DNA of 64,000 nt, from positions 31,623,213 through 31,687,212 of the forward strand of contig OX467084.1 of assembly GCA_950106755.1 (NCBI GenBank). The letters are read 5' to 3'. This stretch comes from Climacium dendroides (taxonomy: Eukaryota > Streptophyta > Bryopsida > Hypnales > Climaciaceae). Both the position numbers and the translations under genes were made by a program. The notes beneath the pieces were generated by a model. It had not been told where the DNA came from. It ran no database searches and saw nothing but the letters and a program-made list of their open reading frames with translations. Shown here in pieces: positions 49,419 through 58,998 of this stretch; the stretch's first letter is position 1; every line of letters begins with the position of its first letter.

Positions 49419-50399
49419 CACTAAAAGAAAAACGTGTCCGTTGCAACCCACTAAGATGCGACTATGTGTCCTATACAACTGAAATGCGACTGTAGCCCTC
49501 TATATTTGCACCAAATTTCACGTGTATGTAGTTGTAGTCACAAAGTAGTCAGAAAATGAAGAATAGGGTTACAATACTATAACAGAAGAACTGACATGAG
49601 GTGTTATACATCCAATATTCATTGCAGTTGTCCATGTGGACAGCTATCCGCGAAGTAGAGTCCACCGTGGAAAAATGCAATCGCTCTGATTATAGGCTGC
49701 AATTAAAAACTAAAAGATTGCAACTTAGAAATGACTCAAATGCAACTAGGAATCAACTATAATGCAACTAGAGCCTGACTACAGTGCAACTAAAAAACGA
49801 TTCAAATGCAACTAGAGAACAAGTGCAATGCAGTTAAAACATGACTGAAAATCGACTCAATTGTCCTATATCGATTGTCAAGAATACCATCAACTTGAAC
49901 AGATAAGAATGGTAAGTTACAGCATTCTTGTGTAATGAATTTTGATAGTGAAATTCTAATATTTATATATTTTGTAGATTTTTACACTTTGTAGATTTCT
50001 ACAATTTGTAGATTTTTATAATCTACAAGTCTATAAATTATAACCAAGTCGCAAACTAGTTGGAAACCAGTTGCACACTAGTTGCAAACCAATTGTATGT
50101 CAATCGCAAACTAGTTGCACACTAGTCGCAAACGAGTTGCACATCAATCGCAAACGAGTTGCACATTAGTCGCAAACCAGTTGCACACAAATAAGTGAAA
50201 TAACTTCCACGTAAGCAACCACGTCACAGCAGTTCATCGACGAAATTCTCCATTGCCTATCGAATGACAAACAACCTCGCGACTGTAGTGCAACTCATGC
50301 GACTTGTCCACTGCGACTGTGGACTCCAGAATATCACCAAGTCGCAAACGTCCGATACGACTACAAACCAGTCGCAAAACCCTGCTTTTTCTTCTAGTG
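49419..50399. mobile_element. CACTA element inserted in an exon of the A right gene
   Basis: The ends read CACTAAAAGAAAAACGTG on the left and, complemented, CACTAGAAGAAAAAGC on the right. The 3-base duplication GGG is at 49416-49418 and 50400-50402. Removing the element and one GGG joins SQVLG to FVEKNEVLRTYNRN in one frame, so the insertion is recent relative to the gene structure. The interior is made of degenerate repeats of GTTGCACACTAGTCGCAAAC and its relatives (about 49690-50350), the expected subterminal binding motifs. No coding sequence: a non-autonomous 981-base copy. Confidence 0.9.
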
Positions 50400-50773
50400 G
50401 GGTTCGTTGAGAAAAATGAGGTCTTACGCACATATAATCGGAATTTCTCCGATTACTACCCAGTGAAAAATGAGAGGCTTTATGATCTCCTAGCGAATTC
50501 GGCAAGGGCACTAAGGAAAATACCGCTCATTTTTCTCCAAAGTAGAGACCTGCAACCGCAGATCCGGATTGAACTGGAATTTCGAGCTCCGGATACAATC
50601 ACTTACAAAGAATCTAAGAGGTACAATGAGCTACCGTTTAGAATGTATATTATGGAGCTGCGAATGGAATTCTACCTTGGGATCATCAAGAAGTTCTGCC
50701 ATCCGGGGTCAAGCGTATTCTCTATTTTTGCTGGGAGCAAATTGACATGTGCTGCACTGGTAAGTACATCGCT

Positions 50774-50999
50774 ACAATTTAAGTCGGACCGACCTAAACT
50801 GCAAACCTGCACTTGACGCTTACTGCTTACTTGTAGTAAATGAACAATTTCTAGATCTTGGTTGCAGTTTAGGGAGGACCGCCCTAAAATACATAGATAG
50901 TCTGGAACTCAATGATTAATTGTCATAATAGTCGATGTTATTTTCCTATTCTAGCCTGTGTTCCTTAGATGTTGTTTAGGTCGGACCGTCCTAAATTGC
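50774..50999. repeat. Family A palindromes in an A right-gene intron (3 copies)
   Basis: Copies at 50774, 50864 and 50971, all within the 50760-51042 intron. The first keeps a GTCGG-A-CCGAC core. Confidence 0.85.
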
Positions 51000-52641
51000 A
51001 AGTTAGTAACTCTGAGATTCTGCATGCTATGTTTGGCTGTAGATGAGCTGGGTAGATGTTTTCGCTGCTGTCCCGGATTGCGAAACAGACATCTAGCAAA
51101 ATATTGCCACGGTCGGTTTATCGTTGGACAAAGATGACTTCCTCGACTCCTCATATGCTGTTGACAAAGACATTGTATCGACTCAACGTGAGTCACAGTC
51201 CAATCCTGATTCGACCAGACCAAGGGGTCGCTCGGAGACTGCTGCCTCGCCTGGCCAAAATCGGGGGAAGAGGCGTATGGAGGAAGACGTCGAGGAAGAT
51301 GAAAATGAGGAGGAAGAGGATGACTTCGACGTAGAAGACATTGCGGTGGATTACGACATGTTTGACGAAATCACCACGCTAGGTGCTCGTGCATCGCAGA
51401 CCAATTTAGGGTCATCAAGCTCAACAAGGCTGTAGAACACGGCAGTTCAACCTGTGGATGCTGAAACTCCGGTTTCCAGAACTAGGCTTACTAAGAAAAA
51501 GAAGGTGGACCATATGTAGGCCTTGTCGATGTCGCTGGCGGTGGTCTTGAAGCAGTAAGAGGAAATTAGGCGCGAACAAAAGAAAGACCGGGAGGAAAAT
51601 TTAGAGTTCCAAAAGGAATCAACTAAAAACTTTGTGGGTCTAGCGCAGGCCTTCCTAGAGGAACAAAGGTTGAATAGGGAGGAGCGTGAGCATAATCAGG
51701 TAATGTGGCAAGCGTACTTGGACAGAAATCAAGCCCAGCCTGTTGCCACGCTTCCACCACCAACAGCTTCGCAGCAGCTCTTCATCGGAAACAACCCATC
51801 AAGATCCAATGATAGTGCTGTCTTCGTTTCGCAGAGGGATGCTGCTGCGCCTCTGCCTCTTCCACCGGGGCCTCCGGATTTTATCCCTCCGCCTATTCCT
51901 GTGAGAGAAACACGTGGAGGTCAGAGTTCTTCATCACCCAAGAACGTCACATCGACCTTGGAGGGCGCACAAGTTGCAAGCGAGGGGATATCCAAAGGAG
52001 ATTAGCAGTGTGATAGTGGACAGAACTTGTCTGTGGATCCAGAAGAGGTAGTGCCTGGGAGTACCACCGACCGCGCCAATGATCCACCAACAGGTTGTGC
52101 CAAGTAATCACTCGATGTCATTTGTTGTAGCTCGACTCGAGCTGATGTGTATTCTAGAGCTGCATTTGTAGATATAGTGTACAGAGTTTTTTTATGGACA
52201 CGGAAACTTCTAGTGGACTGAACCATGGAGTTCCAAATTTTGTAATCAATTTTGTATTTTAACACTCATTTGTTGAGGCTGTAATATATCGTTGTCTTAC
52301 ACAACATTCTATCTTAATTCTTCTATTGCAGGGCTTCAGAATGTTTTCAATGTTTGTACAACTCGCGCTTCTTTTGTAGCACCATCAATTCTTATGTTGG
52401 AAAATGAGTTTGTTGCCCTTGATGAAATGCCGGTGCTAGGACCTCTTCAAAGTGAATCGAAGAAGGTGGTTACGGCTGACATTCAACCTGAGACTGAACC
52501 TGATGTTCCTGCTGAGTCCTTTCAGCGGCAGGTATGTTCATTTCCCTATTGTCCACGGGTTCTCGAATTCGTATCATTGTAGTGTCGACAAGAAGAAGAG
52601 GTGCAGAATGTTAACTGTCCTCGCTCTATTCCTTTTGACAG

Positions 52642-53421
52642 CAGGAATCCGGTCCTCCATGTCGTCGTGGAGGGACTTCGGAGGGCGTCGTTCGTCCATT
52701 CAGGTCTAGGGTGGCGGATAAGTGGATCAATGTTGTCCTGGACCTAAATAGCATTCTATGTATCTGCGAAGATTGGAAGTCCAAGGGATTGTCGTACAAA
52801 AAATTGAGAGACTTCTCGCAGCCGCACTTCGCAACTGAGCCTGCGCTAGTCGGACCCAAGGTTGTGTGGGTGCGGCCTCATTGCTCTAATTTCCTTACAG
52901 AGCTTCAAAAATTTGCAACAGTTTCAGTGTGGAGTTCTATAAAGAAGTCTACCACTGAACTGATTTCTCAATATCTTTTCTGAGACGGACTGCCGCCTTC
53001 CCAAATACTTGGGCAGGACTCCTGCCAAATACTAAAACAACGAGATAGATCGGGAAGGTTGACCTATTTCAAAGTACCAGGAACGGACAAGGACTTATTC
53101 CTCAAAAATCTAGACCGGTTATTTAAAGATAGAAGAGGAAGCTTCTCGTCTGACAATACTGTCATTGTAGATGACAGTCCTGTGAAGCATATAATGAATA
53201 GGCCTCATAATGTCATACTGCCTGATTCGTAGAGTTATAGAGGGAATGGTCTGCGGGACTCCTTTCTTTTCGATGTTTTGCTTCCTTGGTTTCAACGTTT
53301 ATACATAGCTCGAGACCAAGGTTTGAAGGCATTTAAGGAAAATGGTCCTGGAAGAATTGGGCGACGAAAGGAACCGCAAGGAGTACGAAGTGCTAATAGA
53401 AGTAGTTTGCGCTTCCTCTAG
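52642..53421 (+). pseudogene. FCP1/NIF-like HAD phosphatase domain of the A right gene
   Basis: Motif I is VVLDLNSILCICE, followed by VSVWSSIKKSTTELI, ILGQDSC and NTVIVDDSPVKHIMN, the diagnostic NIF order. The second Asp of motif I is Asn, as in the B copy, so the substitution predates the A/B split. TGA at 52981 and TAG at 53230 interrupt it. The frame ends at TAG 53419-53421, which could itself be a mutated CAG. Confidence 0.82.
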
Positions 53422-53481
53422 TTTGAGTTAGGTCATGGTCTATGGTTTCCTAAGGAAGTGTAGTTCGAGTGCAAGACTGGC

Positions 53482-53687
53482 GCATTTTAGCTCGGTCCGC
53501 CTTAAATTGTATATACTTATTTTTTAATTGATACTAGTAGATTGGTGGATTGAATGAATCCATTCAGAACGTTTAAGCGATATCAGTTTTGTGTGTGATA
53601 TGTTTGAACTGCTTTGTTCCAGTATGTTGTGTGATCCACTTCATTCGTTTCAACTTGTGCAGTTTGGGTCGGTCCGACCTAAACAGC
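53482..53687. repeat. Family A palindromes downstream of the A right gene (2 copies)
   Basis: Copies at 53482 and 53659, both with a central T (GGTCC core), that is in the reverse orientation relative to most others. These are the rightmost copies and set a minimum right limit for element A. Confidence 0.8.
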
Positions 53688-53847
53688 ACATGCTTGGCTT
53701 ATATACATGTCAAAGTTCTTTTGAACTTTTTGCTGGGTGTTGTCTTTTGTTTTAGTTCTTATATTGTTAGGTCTGTGTATTGCGCGGCAGTGTTTTCTCA
53801 ATTTGAATTATATTCTTCTTCAATCTGTGGCTTTCTTTGCTTGATAG

Positions 53848-54561
53848 ATGATGAGAACTTCAAAGGCCCATGTTCCGAAAGGTGGATTCGCTTGTGCAAC
53901 TTCTACTGACTCCATCTTAAACTATGGACAATACATCATTCTCAGCACTGGGAATTTACTGTGTTCGGCCGCTACTGCAAATTCCACCATGGATTTCTTG
54001 ACGAAGCCTATTGAGGACAACGTGGTCGACAGTCCTCTGAGTGGTAGGACGCGTCCGCGGCTTTCTTGTTTCCCGTCGCCGCTGCGATCCGTTGGCCAAC
54101 GTGCTTTGCCGTCTACTTCTGATCGAATGACTCAAAGAAAGCTTTACGGGGAGGAAGGTTGTCCAGGCATTGGAACAACTTTAGGCATTCCAAGTGAGAT
54201 TTGCCAAGTGCATCCAGATATTGCTTCCTCTCTTCCCCGCCTTCCTCCACTGACAGAAGGTGTCCAAACGAAGCGATCTCGGAGCTCTTCCATGTATATT
54301 GCAGAGGTGACCACACCGGAGGTTCCACTACCTCCAATTCATAGACGCAGATACTTGAATGTTCCAAAACATCAACGCTCAAGTCTTAGTGGAGAGTCCC
54401 AACTAGAAGGGAGCTGTCGTTTATGGGATGCTGCGGAAGAAAGGTCCTTGGAGAAGCAAAGGTGGAACATCATTCGAGAGCAGTCCGCAATTTGTACTGG
54501 GTACAGTAGAGGACCGGAAATATTGAAGGCATATGAGAAGTTGAAGAGTATGTCACAGTAG
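53848..54561 (+). CDS. Unrecognised 237-codon protein near the A right end
   Basis: An open frame starts at ATG 53848, directly after a TTGATAG acceptor-like site, and ends TAG TAA. It is Ser/Pro/Arg-rich with low-complexity parts (SCFPSPLRSVGQRALPS; TTPEVPLPPIHRRRYLNVPK) and a charged C-terminus (WDAAEERSLEKQRWNIIREQ). No known domain is recognised. It has no internal stop, unlike the neighbouring exons. It may be a last exon of the element gene or a separate element gene, in the same relative place as B 40304-40798 but without evident similarity. Confidence 0.45.
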   Translation: MMRTSKAHVPKGGFACATSTDSILNYGQYIILSTGNLLCSAATANSTMDFLTKPIEDNVVDSPLSGRTRPRLSCFPSPLRSVGQRALPSTSDRMTQRKLYGEEGCPGIGTTLGIPSEICQVHPDIASSLPRLPPLTEGVQTKRSRSSSMYIAEVTTPEVPLPPIHRRRYLNVPKHQRSSLSGESQLEGSCRLWDAAEERSLEKQRWNIIREQSAICTGYSRGPEILKAYEKLKSMSQ

Positions 54562-54656
54562 TAAAGCACATTATGCTTATTACGGAGCATGAGCTACATC
54601 ATCCGATACAATGTAGATGTAGAGTTGAACATCAACAATTGTTGACCATGATAACA

Positions 54657-54751
54657 TTTTGAGTTCCTTATAAAAGGCTACTGTAAAGTCTAGAATCCAA
54701 ATGTAATTTTGGGTTCCTTATAAAAGGCTATTGTAAAGTCTAGAATCCAAA
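54657..54751. repeat. Two-copy 50-base tandem repeat
   Basis: TTCCTTATAAAAGGCTACTG plus GTAAAGTCTAGAATCCAA occurs twice with a 50-base period. It lies near the presumed right end of element A. Confidence 0.75.
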
Positions 54752-54960
54752 GTGTCATTCCATAGTGTACACACTATTACTTGTATATTTGATGAATATT
54801 ATTGATAAATTCCATTCTTCTCATAATGGACTTGCAATATTTACACTCTTTTCTAATGATGCATTGCTTTTCTCTCTCCGTATAGAACAAAATCACCTAT
54901 GTTTAAAGAAAACTATGTATTTAGAACCTCTCATTTTCTTGGAAAACTCTCATTTTAATG

Positions 54961-56002
54961 AATATAGTGTTAAGAATGGATTTGAGCTGCTCCATAGCTC
55001 TGTTTATAGTAGCCGGCCAGCGCCCACGGAAATACCCTATCGCACCGTCTGGGTTGATCACTCCTCTTGCGTTGGATCACTCCCCTTGCGTTGGTGCATG
55101 CTTTCCACGCCTAGAGCTCAGCGATCAATGTGCAAGCGGAAATGGGAGTCCTTGTGGCCTACGCGCGACTGCCTGAACGTTCTGTGCATGTGGCGTGAAA
55201 GCAACGCTAAGGAGAGACAGGTACCTACCGATGAGCAAGGAGGGGCGTCACACTCAAGCTAGTCCGTGATCACCTTCATTTCGAATTGTACAGCAGGTCT
55301 TTAATTTGAATTGGACCCGAATTGCAGGCACGATCGATGACTTCCAGCGCAAGGTTAAGGCAAGGCATGATGATCCAGCCATCGCTTCCGAGCTCCAGGG
55401 CCCATGCCGCTTGTCAGCCTTCGCGTGTACCTGGTCGTCCTGGAATTGGATGTGATGCCGTCCTGGATGTTTATTCAACAAGTTGGGCGCATATCCAGTA
55501 ACTAGTTAATACACTAACTGGAACTTGGGAATGTGAAGGGAAAGCGAGGTTTCAGCAATCACATGCAGCACCCATACACTTAAAGTAAAGAATCATCCCT
55601 TTTGAGAGGCCAATTCATGCAAACTGTCTTCCTTATCCTAGTCGTACTAGCCTTGAGTTCTTGGGAATTTTGGCTGTCATGTAGAGAGCACAAATTCCAC
55701 ATATTCCCACAAAGCCTAAATGACTAGTACAGAAATGACTAGTGAAGAAGAGGCTTGCCAAGGTCGCAAGGCTAGCGGGGTGTATCACTGAGACTTACCG
55801 CGACTTGATTCATCACGATTGTGGCTAGTGAATAGATAGTATGTTTGTTTTGGGTAATCCTACGATTTTGAGAATTACACATTTTCAGCTTTACATTGGA
55901 ATGTTGAATCGTATGTTCAGTTTTATAGGCTTTTGGGTTTGCGTTCTTGTGACTGTTTGTGCTAGAAGGCTTTAATGTTTCCTGTCATAATTGAATGAGC
56001 AG
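54961..56002. other. Sequence between element A and ubinuclein exons
   Basis: GC rises at about 55.0-55.5 kb, with donor-like GAGACAG then GTACCT near 55217. This could be upstream ubinuclein exons or host intron, but no residues could be matched with confidence. The remainder is AT-rich. Confidence 0.3.
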
Positions 56003-58702
56003 CAGGCTAAGCAAAGAAAGGTGCCGGAAGACCTTACTGAGCGTCTCCAGGTCATATCATGCGTCCGAGTACTCTGAAGGTGGATCTCTATTGTCAAAAT
56101 TTGGATTCGAATCATACAATGTTCCATGCGGTTTAGCACGATTCTTAGTTGCTATTCTTATCTCATCAATGAGCGTAAATGATTTCAAATTGTGGGATCC
56201 AATATTGGTACCTTGTTATCATGTCTCATAAAACATTTTGGACAATTGTACTCTTTGTTTTGTTTTTATTGGTCAGAGTATCTTTTGTTCAAATCTTACC
56301 TTGGTCATAAAATCACAAAACAATGAATGGGTCATAAATGATCAGAAATCCTTACTTAGGTTGTTGCTCATTACACAAGTTGCCATTTTGGAGCTGGCCT
56401 ATGTATATCCTGCTAAATTTTCTAGGGTTTTTGTCCCTGTCTCCTTTTTTTCGTGTATTCCACAGAGAAATCTGAAGGACATGGTAGAGCATGGGATGTC
56501 TGCCAAGCAAGAAAAGGAGGGTCGGTTGTTAGATATTATTAAGCGTTAGGTTACAGAAATGGTGCGGAACAGAGTTACCTCTTTGCAGTTTGAGGTACTT
56601 CACCAACTCAACCAGAGTATTCACTCTCTGTAGGTGCACCGTCTTGTCCCGTCACTGGAGATTGCTTTACGATATTTTCATTTTTCAAATCTCAACCAAT
56701 TGGTTGTCATTTTTATTATCCTCCTCCTAACCTCCTCCTCCTTTTTATACCTGGTCCTCGATTTGAGGGTTGTGCACAAGGGGCATGTAAATATTTGTAC
56801 ATGAGGAACTGGCAAAAAACCAATTTATTAGTATGTGATTTCAAGGATAAAGTGGGAATGTAATTTATGATTTGTGCCACATGTGGCGAACTTTGAGATA
56901 TTGAAAAATGGCATTCGTAGGAGCGATTCTACAGAGCAGCTCTTAATAGAACTGTTTGCTAATTGCTCACGTTTTAGGAACTGGAGAGCCGTAGGAACTC
57001 ACAAAACCTGGTTCAGGGTGTTGAGGCACCAGAAGGCTCCTCAGATGACTTCCAAACAGGAGTATCGAAGAAAGCAAGCAAGCGGGACCATGCTATCGAG
57101 GATCTTCTTTGCAATCTTTACGAGCAGAGCAATATTTGGAGATCTTTACCTTCTTCCTTTGTAGTTATCATTGACACATGGAATACTTTTGTTAGTATAT
57201 GCGTCTTGCGCACAGCATTTTGCCTTCTCTTATTCATTTATCTGCGAAAGTTGCAAGACTTCTATCTTGTGAGTGGAGTTTCGCTTTTATAAAGATAGGT
57301 GTGGCAGGGGTTGTGAGTTACCGTTTCGATTGGACTCATGCGACGGTTGATTTTTCTCATGTCTCTAGTAGTGGCTACGTGTAGTTATTTTGAAATGCCT
57401 TAGCATATGGCGCAGGTGAGAATTTTGCTGCATATTTGAAAGATGGAATTCTGCTATCTGTCACATGGTAGGGGTCTGTGCTGTGGCTTGTTTGGAGCTT
57501 GATCGTGCATGCGTTTCAATTGGTGTTACAGGGAATGGACGAGCACAAAGGACCGCAAATTCGAAAACTTTATGTTGAGGTGAGGAGATAATTTTGATGC
57601 AATCGTATTTTGATAGATTTTACAATAGGTGTACATCTTTATTACATGATCTGTTAACGTGATGAAATGGTCCACTCAGTTTTGTCTTTGTGTTCTGCAG
57701 TTGGCAGAGCTGTGGCCAGAAGGTTGGATGGATAACAATGGCATCAAAGCTGCCGTTTTTCGAGCAAAAGAGCGAAAGAAGCGTCTCAGCAAGTTGAACA
57801 AAGTAATATTTCATCATCTTTTTTGTGTATCTCGCTCATTATCGAGATGTCGCTATACTCGCTGCCAGTTCGTGCACTGAATTTTGATCTTGTTAGCATG
57901 TTCTCACCATCACAAAAAGTGGGCTGAAAACCAAGACATCAAAACACGATGTCTGACATTGATCTTGTTGGCATGTCCACACCAATTTGTTCATTGAGCA
58001 ACTTGGGCAGTATGGGCGTTCAGTAACTAATACTAGTCAGCTAGTTGGCACTACTTGCTTTTTGTATACGGGGCCTTGGACTTCACCGAAGTTAATGAAT
58101 TTTGTTCCGCCACGTTAGAATATATTATAGTGTAGACGGGAGTCTAAAGTGGGAATGTGCAGGAGCCAAGGAAAAGGAAAGCGGGATCTTCTGACACGCT
58201 GAGAGCCGATGACGACTTCAAGGACGGCTCTGTCGGGAGGTTGCTGAAATACACTCCAAGTCACAATCATGAAGAGTTCCTACCAAAGCGGAGTGATGAT
58301 AGTACCCCTGAGGATGAAGCTGCTTTTCTTCGTGCCTCACAACAAGGATGGCGGCCCAGTGAGAAGATCCAGAAGCATAAACAACATGTTGGAGGTCTTG
58401 CGAAGAGTACCTCCAAAACTAGCAACGACGAGAGGTCATCAAGGGATGAGATGCGGGATCATCTGGTGTATGAAAAGAATTCTCTCGTTAAGAAGAAGAG
58501 GAAGAAGGTGAAATCAGGCTCGGAAGGCGACTTCGCTGCTGCTGCTGCTGCTGCGCCTGCGCCTCTGCTATTTGGAGCAAGTCTTGGTGGCTCCAGAGAA
58601 GATAACGTGCCCCGGAAAGCAATGAAGGAGCATGATGTGCTTCTGGACGAAGGACTGGTGAGAGCCTCTGTGAAGGGTCACCACTTGGATCCTGCCAGAT
58701 AA
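56003..58702 (+). pseudogene. UBN: Ubinuclein (HIRA-complex histone chaperone subunit), 3' part
   Basis: Exons: 56003-56050 (QAKQRKVPEDLTERLQ), 56466-56594 (RNLKDMVEHGMSAKQEKEGR), 56978 to about 57127 (ending HAIEDLLCNLYEQ), 57532-57579 (GMDEHKGPQIRKLYVE), 57701-57802 (LAELWPEGWMDNNGIKAAVF) and 58163-58702 (Lys-rich tail with ten Ala). These match the conserved middle of plant ubinuclein-like proteins, which act with HIRA in histone H3.3 deposition in the nucleus. The N-terminal HUN (HPC2/ubinuclein) domain is not in view. TAG at 56547 interrupts exon 2, and the donor after NLYEQ is not GT. So this is a host gene broken by, or a fragment carried beside, element A. Identification is strong; integrity is doubtful. 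Confidence 0.8.
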
Positions 58703-58998
58703 TCTCCTTGCAACGATTTCGATTCCATCTTCCATTCAACTTAAGCTGTATACCATTTGTTGTATTTCTATTGTGAGCAATTTGAAGTGTTCATTTTGAG
58801 CATCCTCTACCTGCTTCGGCTTCTCTATTTACTCTTTTGTTTTGGCTACTTTTCTGTGCATGATTGATTTGGTGCCTTGGATTTTTTACTGTCTTTATTA
58901 TGTAGCCTGAAGGCGTGCTCGGTCCCAATAGATCTTACTACTAGAGTCAAGTTTTGTTAGGAACCCAGGCTCTTCTAATTACCAGAAAAGATGACATC
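58703..58998. other. 3' flank of the ubinuclein gene
   Basis: AT-rich with TTTGTTGTATTTCTATTGTG-like polyadenylation context, nothing else seen. It ends where the window-end repeat begins. Confidence 0.35.

Larger units (their letters stand above)
46841..53421 (+). pseudogene. Element A ParB-like / NIF-phosphatase fusion protein, decayed
   Basis: Exons: 46841-48289 (483 codons), 48423-49418 continuing at 50403-50759 once a CACTA insertion is left out, 51043-52093, 52332-52531 and 52642-53421. All junctions keep phase. The product of about 1610 residues has a ParB/Srx-like motif (GDFYIINGQHSVAASHLMM, residue about 379) followed by SAYYNRTNHFQPATPS. Then comes a region ending FCHPGSSVFSIFAGSKLTCAAL, which resembles motif I of N4/N6 DNA methyltransferases (weak). 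An acidic, Pro-rich linker and a C-terminal NIF-type HAD domain follow. Stops: TAG at 48651, 49191, 51094, 51433, 51517, 52003 and 53230; TAA at 48900 and 51556; TGA at 52981. It is the counterpart of the B gene at 32628-39663. The role in transposition is unknown. Confidence 0.75.
11141..54960. mobile_element. Giant element A (outer), split by element B
   Basis: The two arms carry a left gene (minus) and a right gene (plus) with the same order and domains as element B, plus a private family of 29-base palindromes. The end coordinates are tentative. They rest on one 14-base inverted match, CATTAAAATGAGAG at 11141-11154 and its complement at 54947-54960, with no target duplication seen. The size argues for about the right limits: removing B (19.9 kb), the CACTA insertion (1 kb) and the intronic insertion (about 3.6 kb) leaves about 19.3 kb, close to B. 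The existence of the element is well supported; the exact ends are not. Confidence 0.55.
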
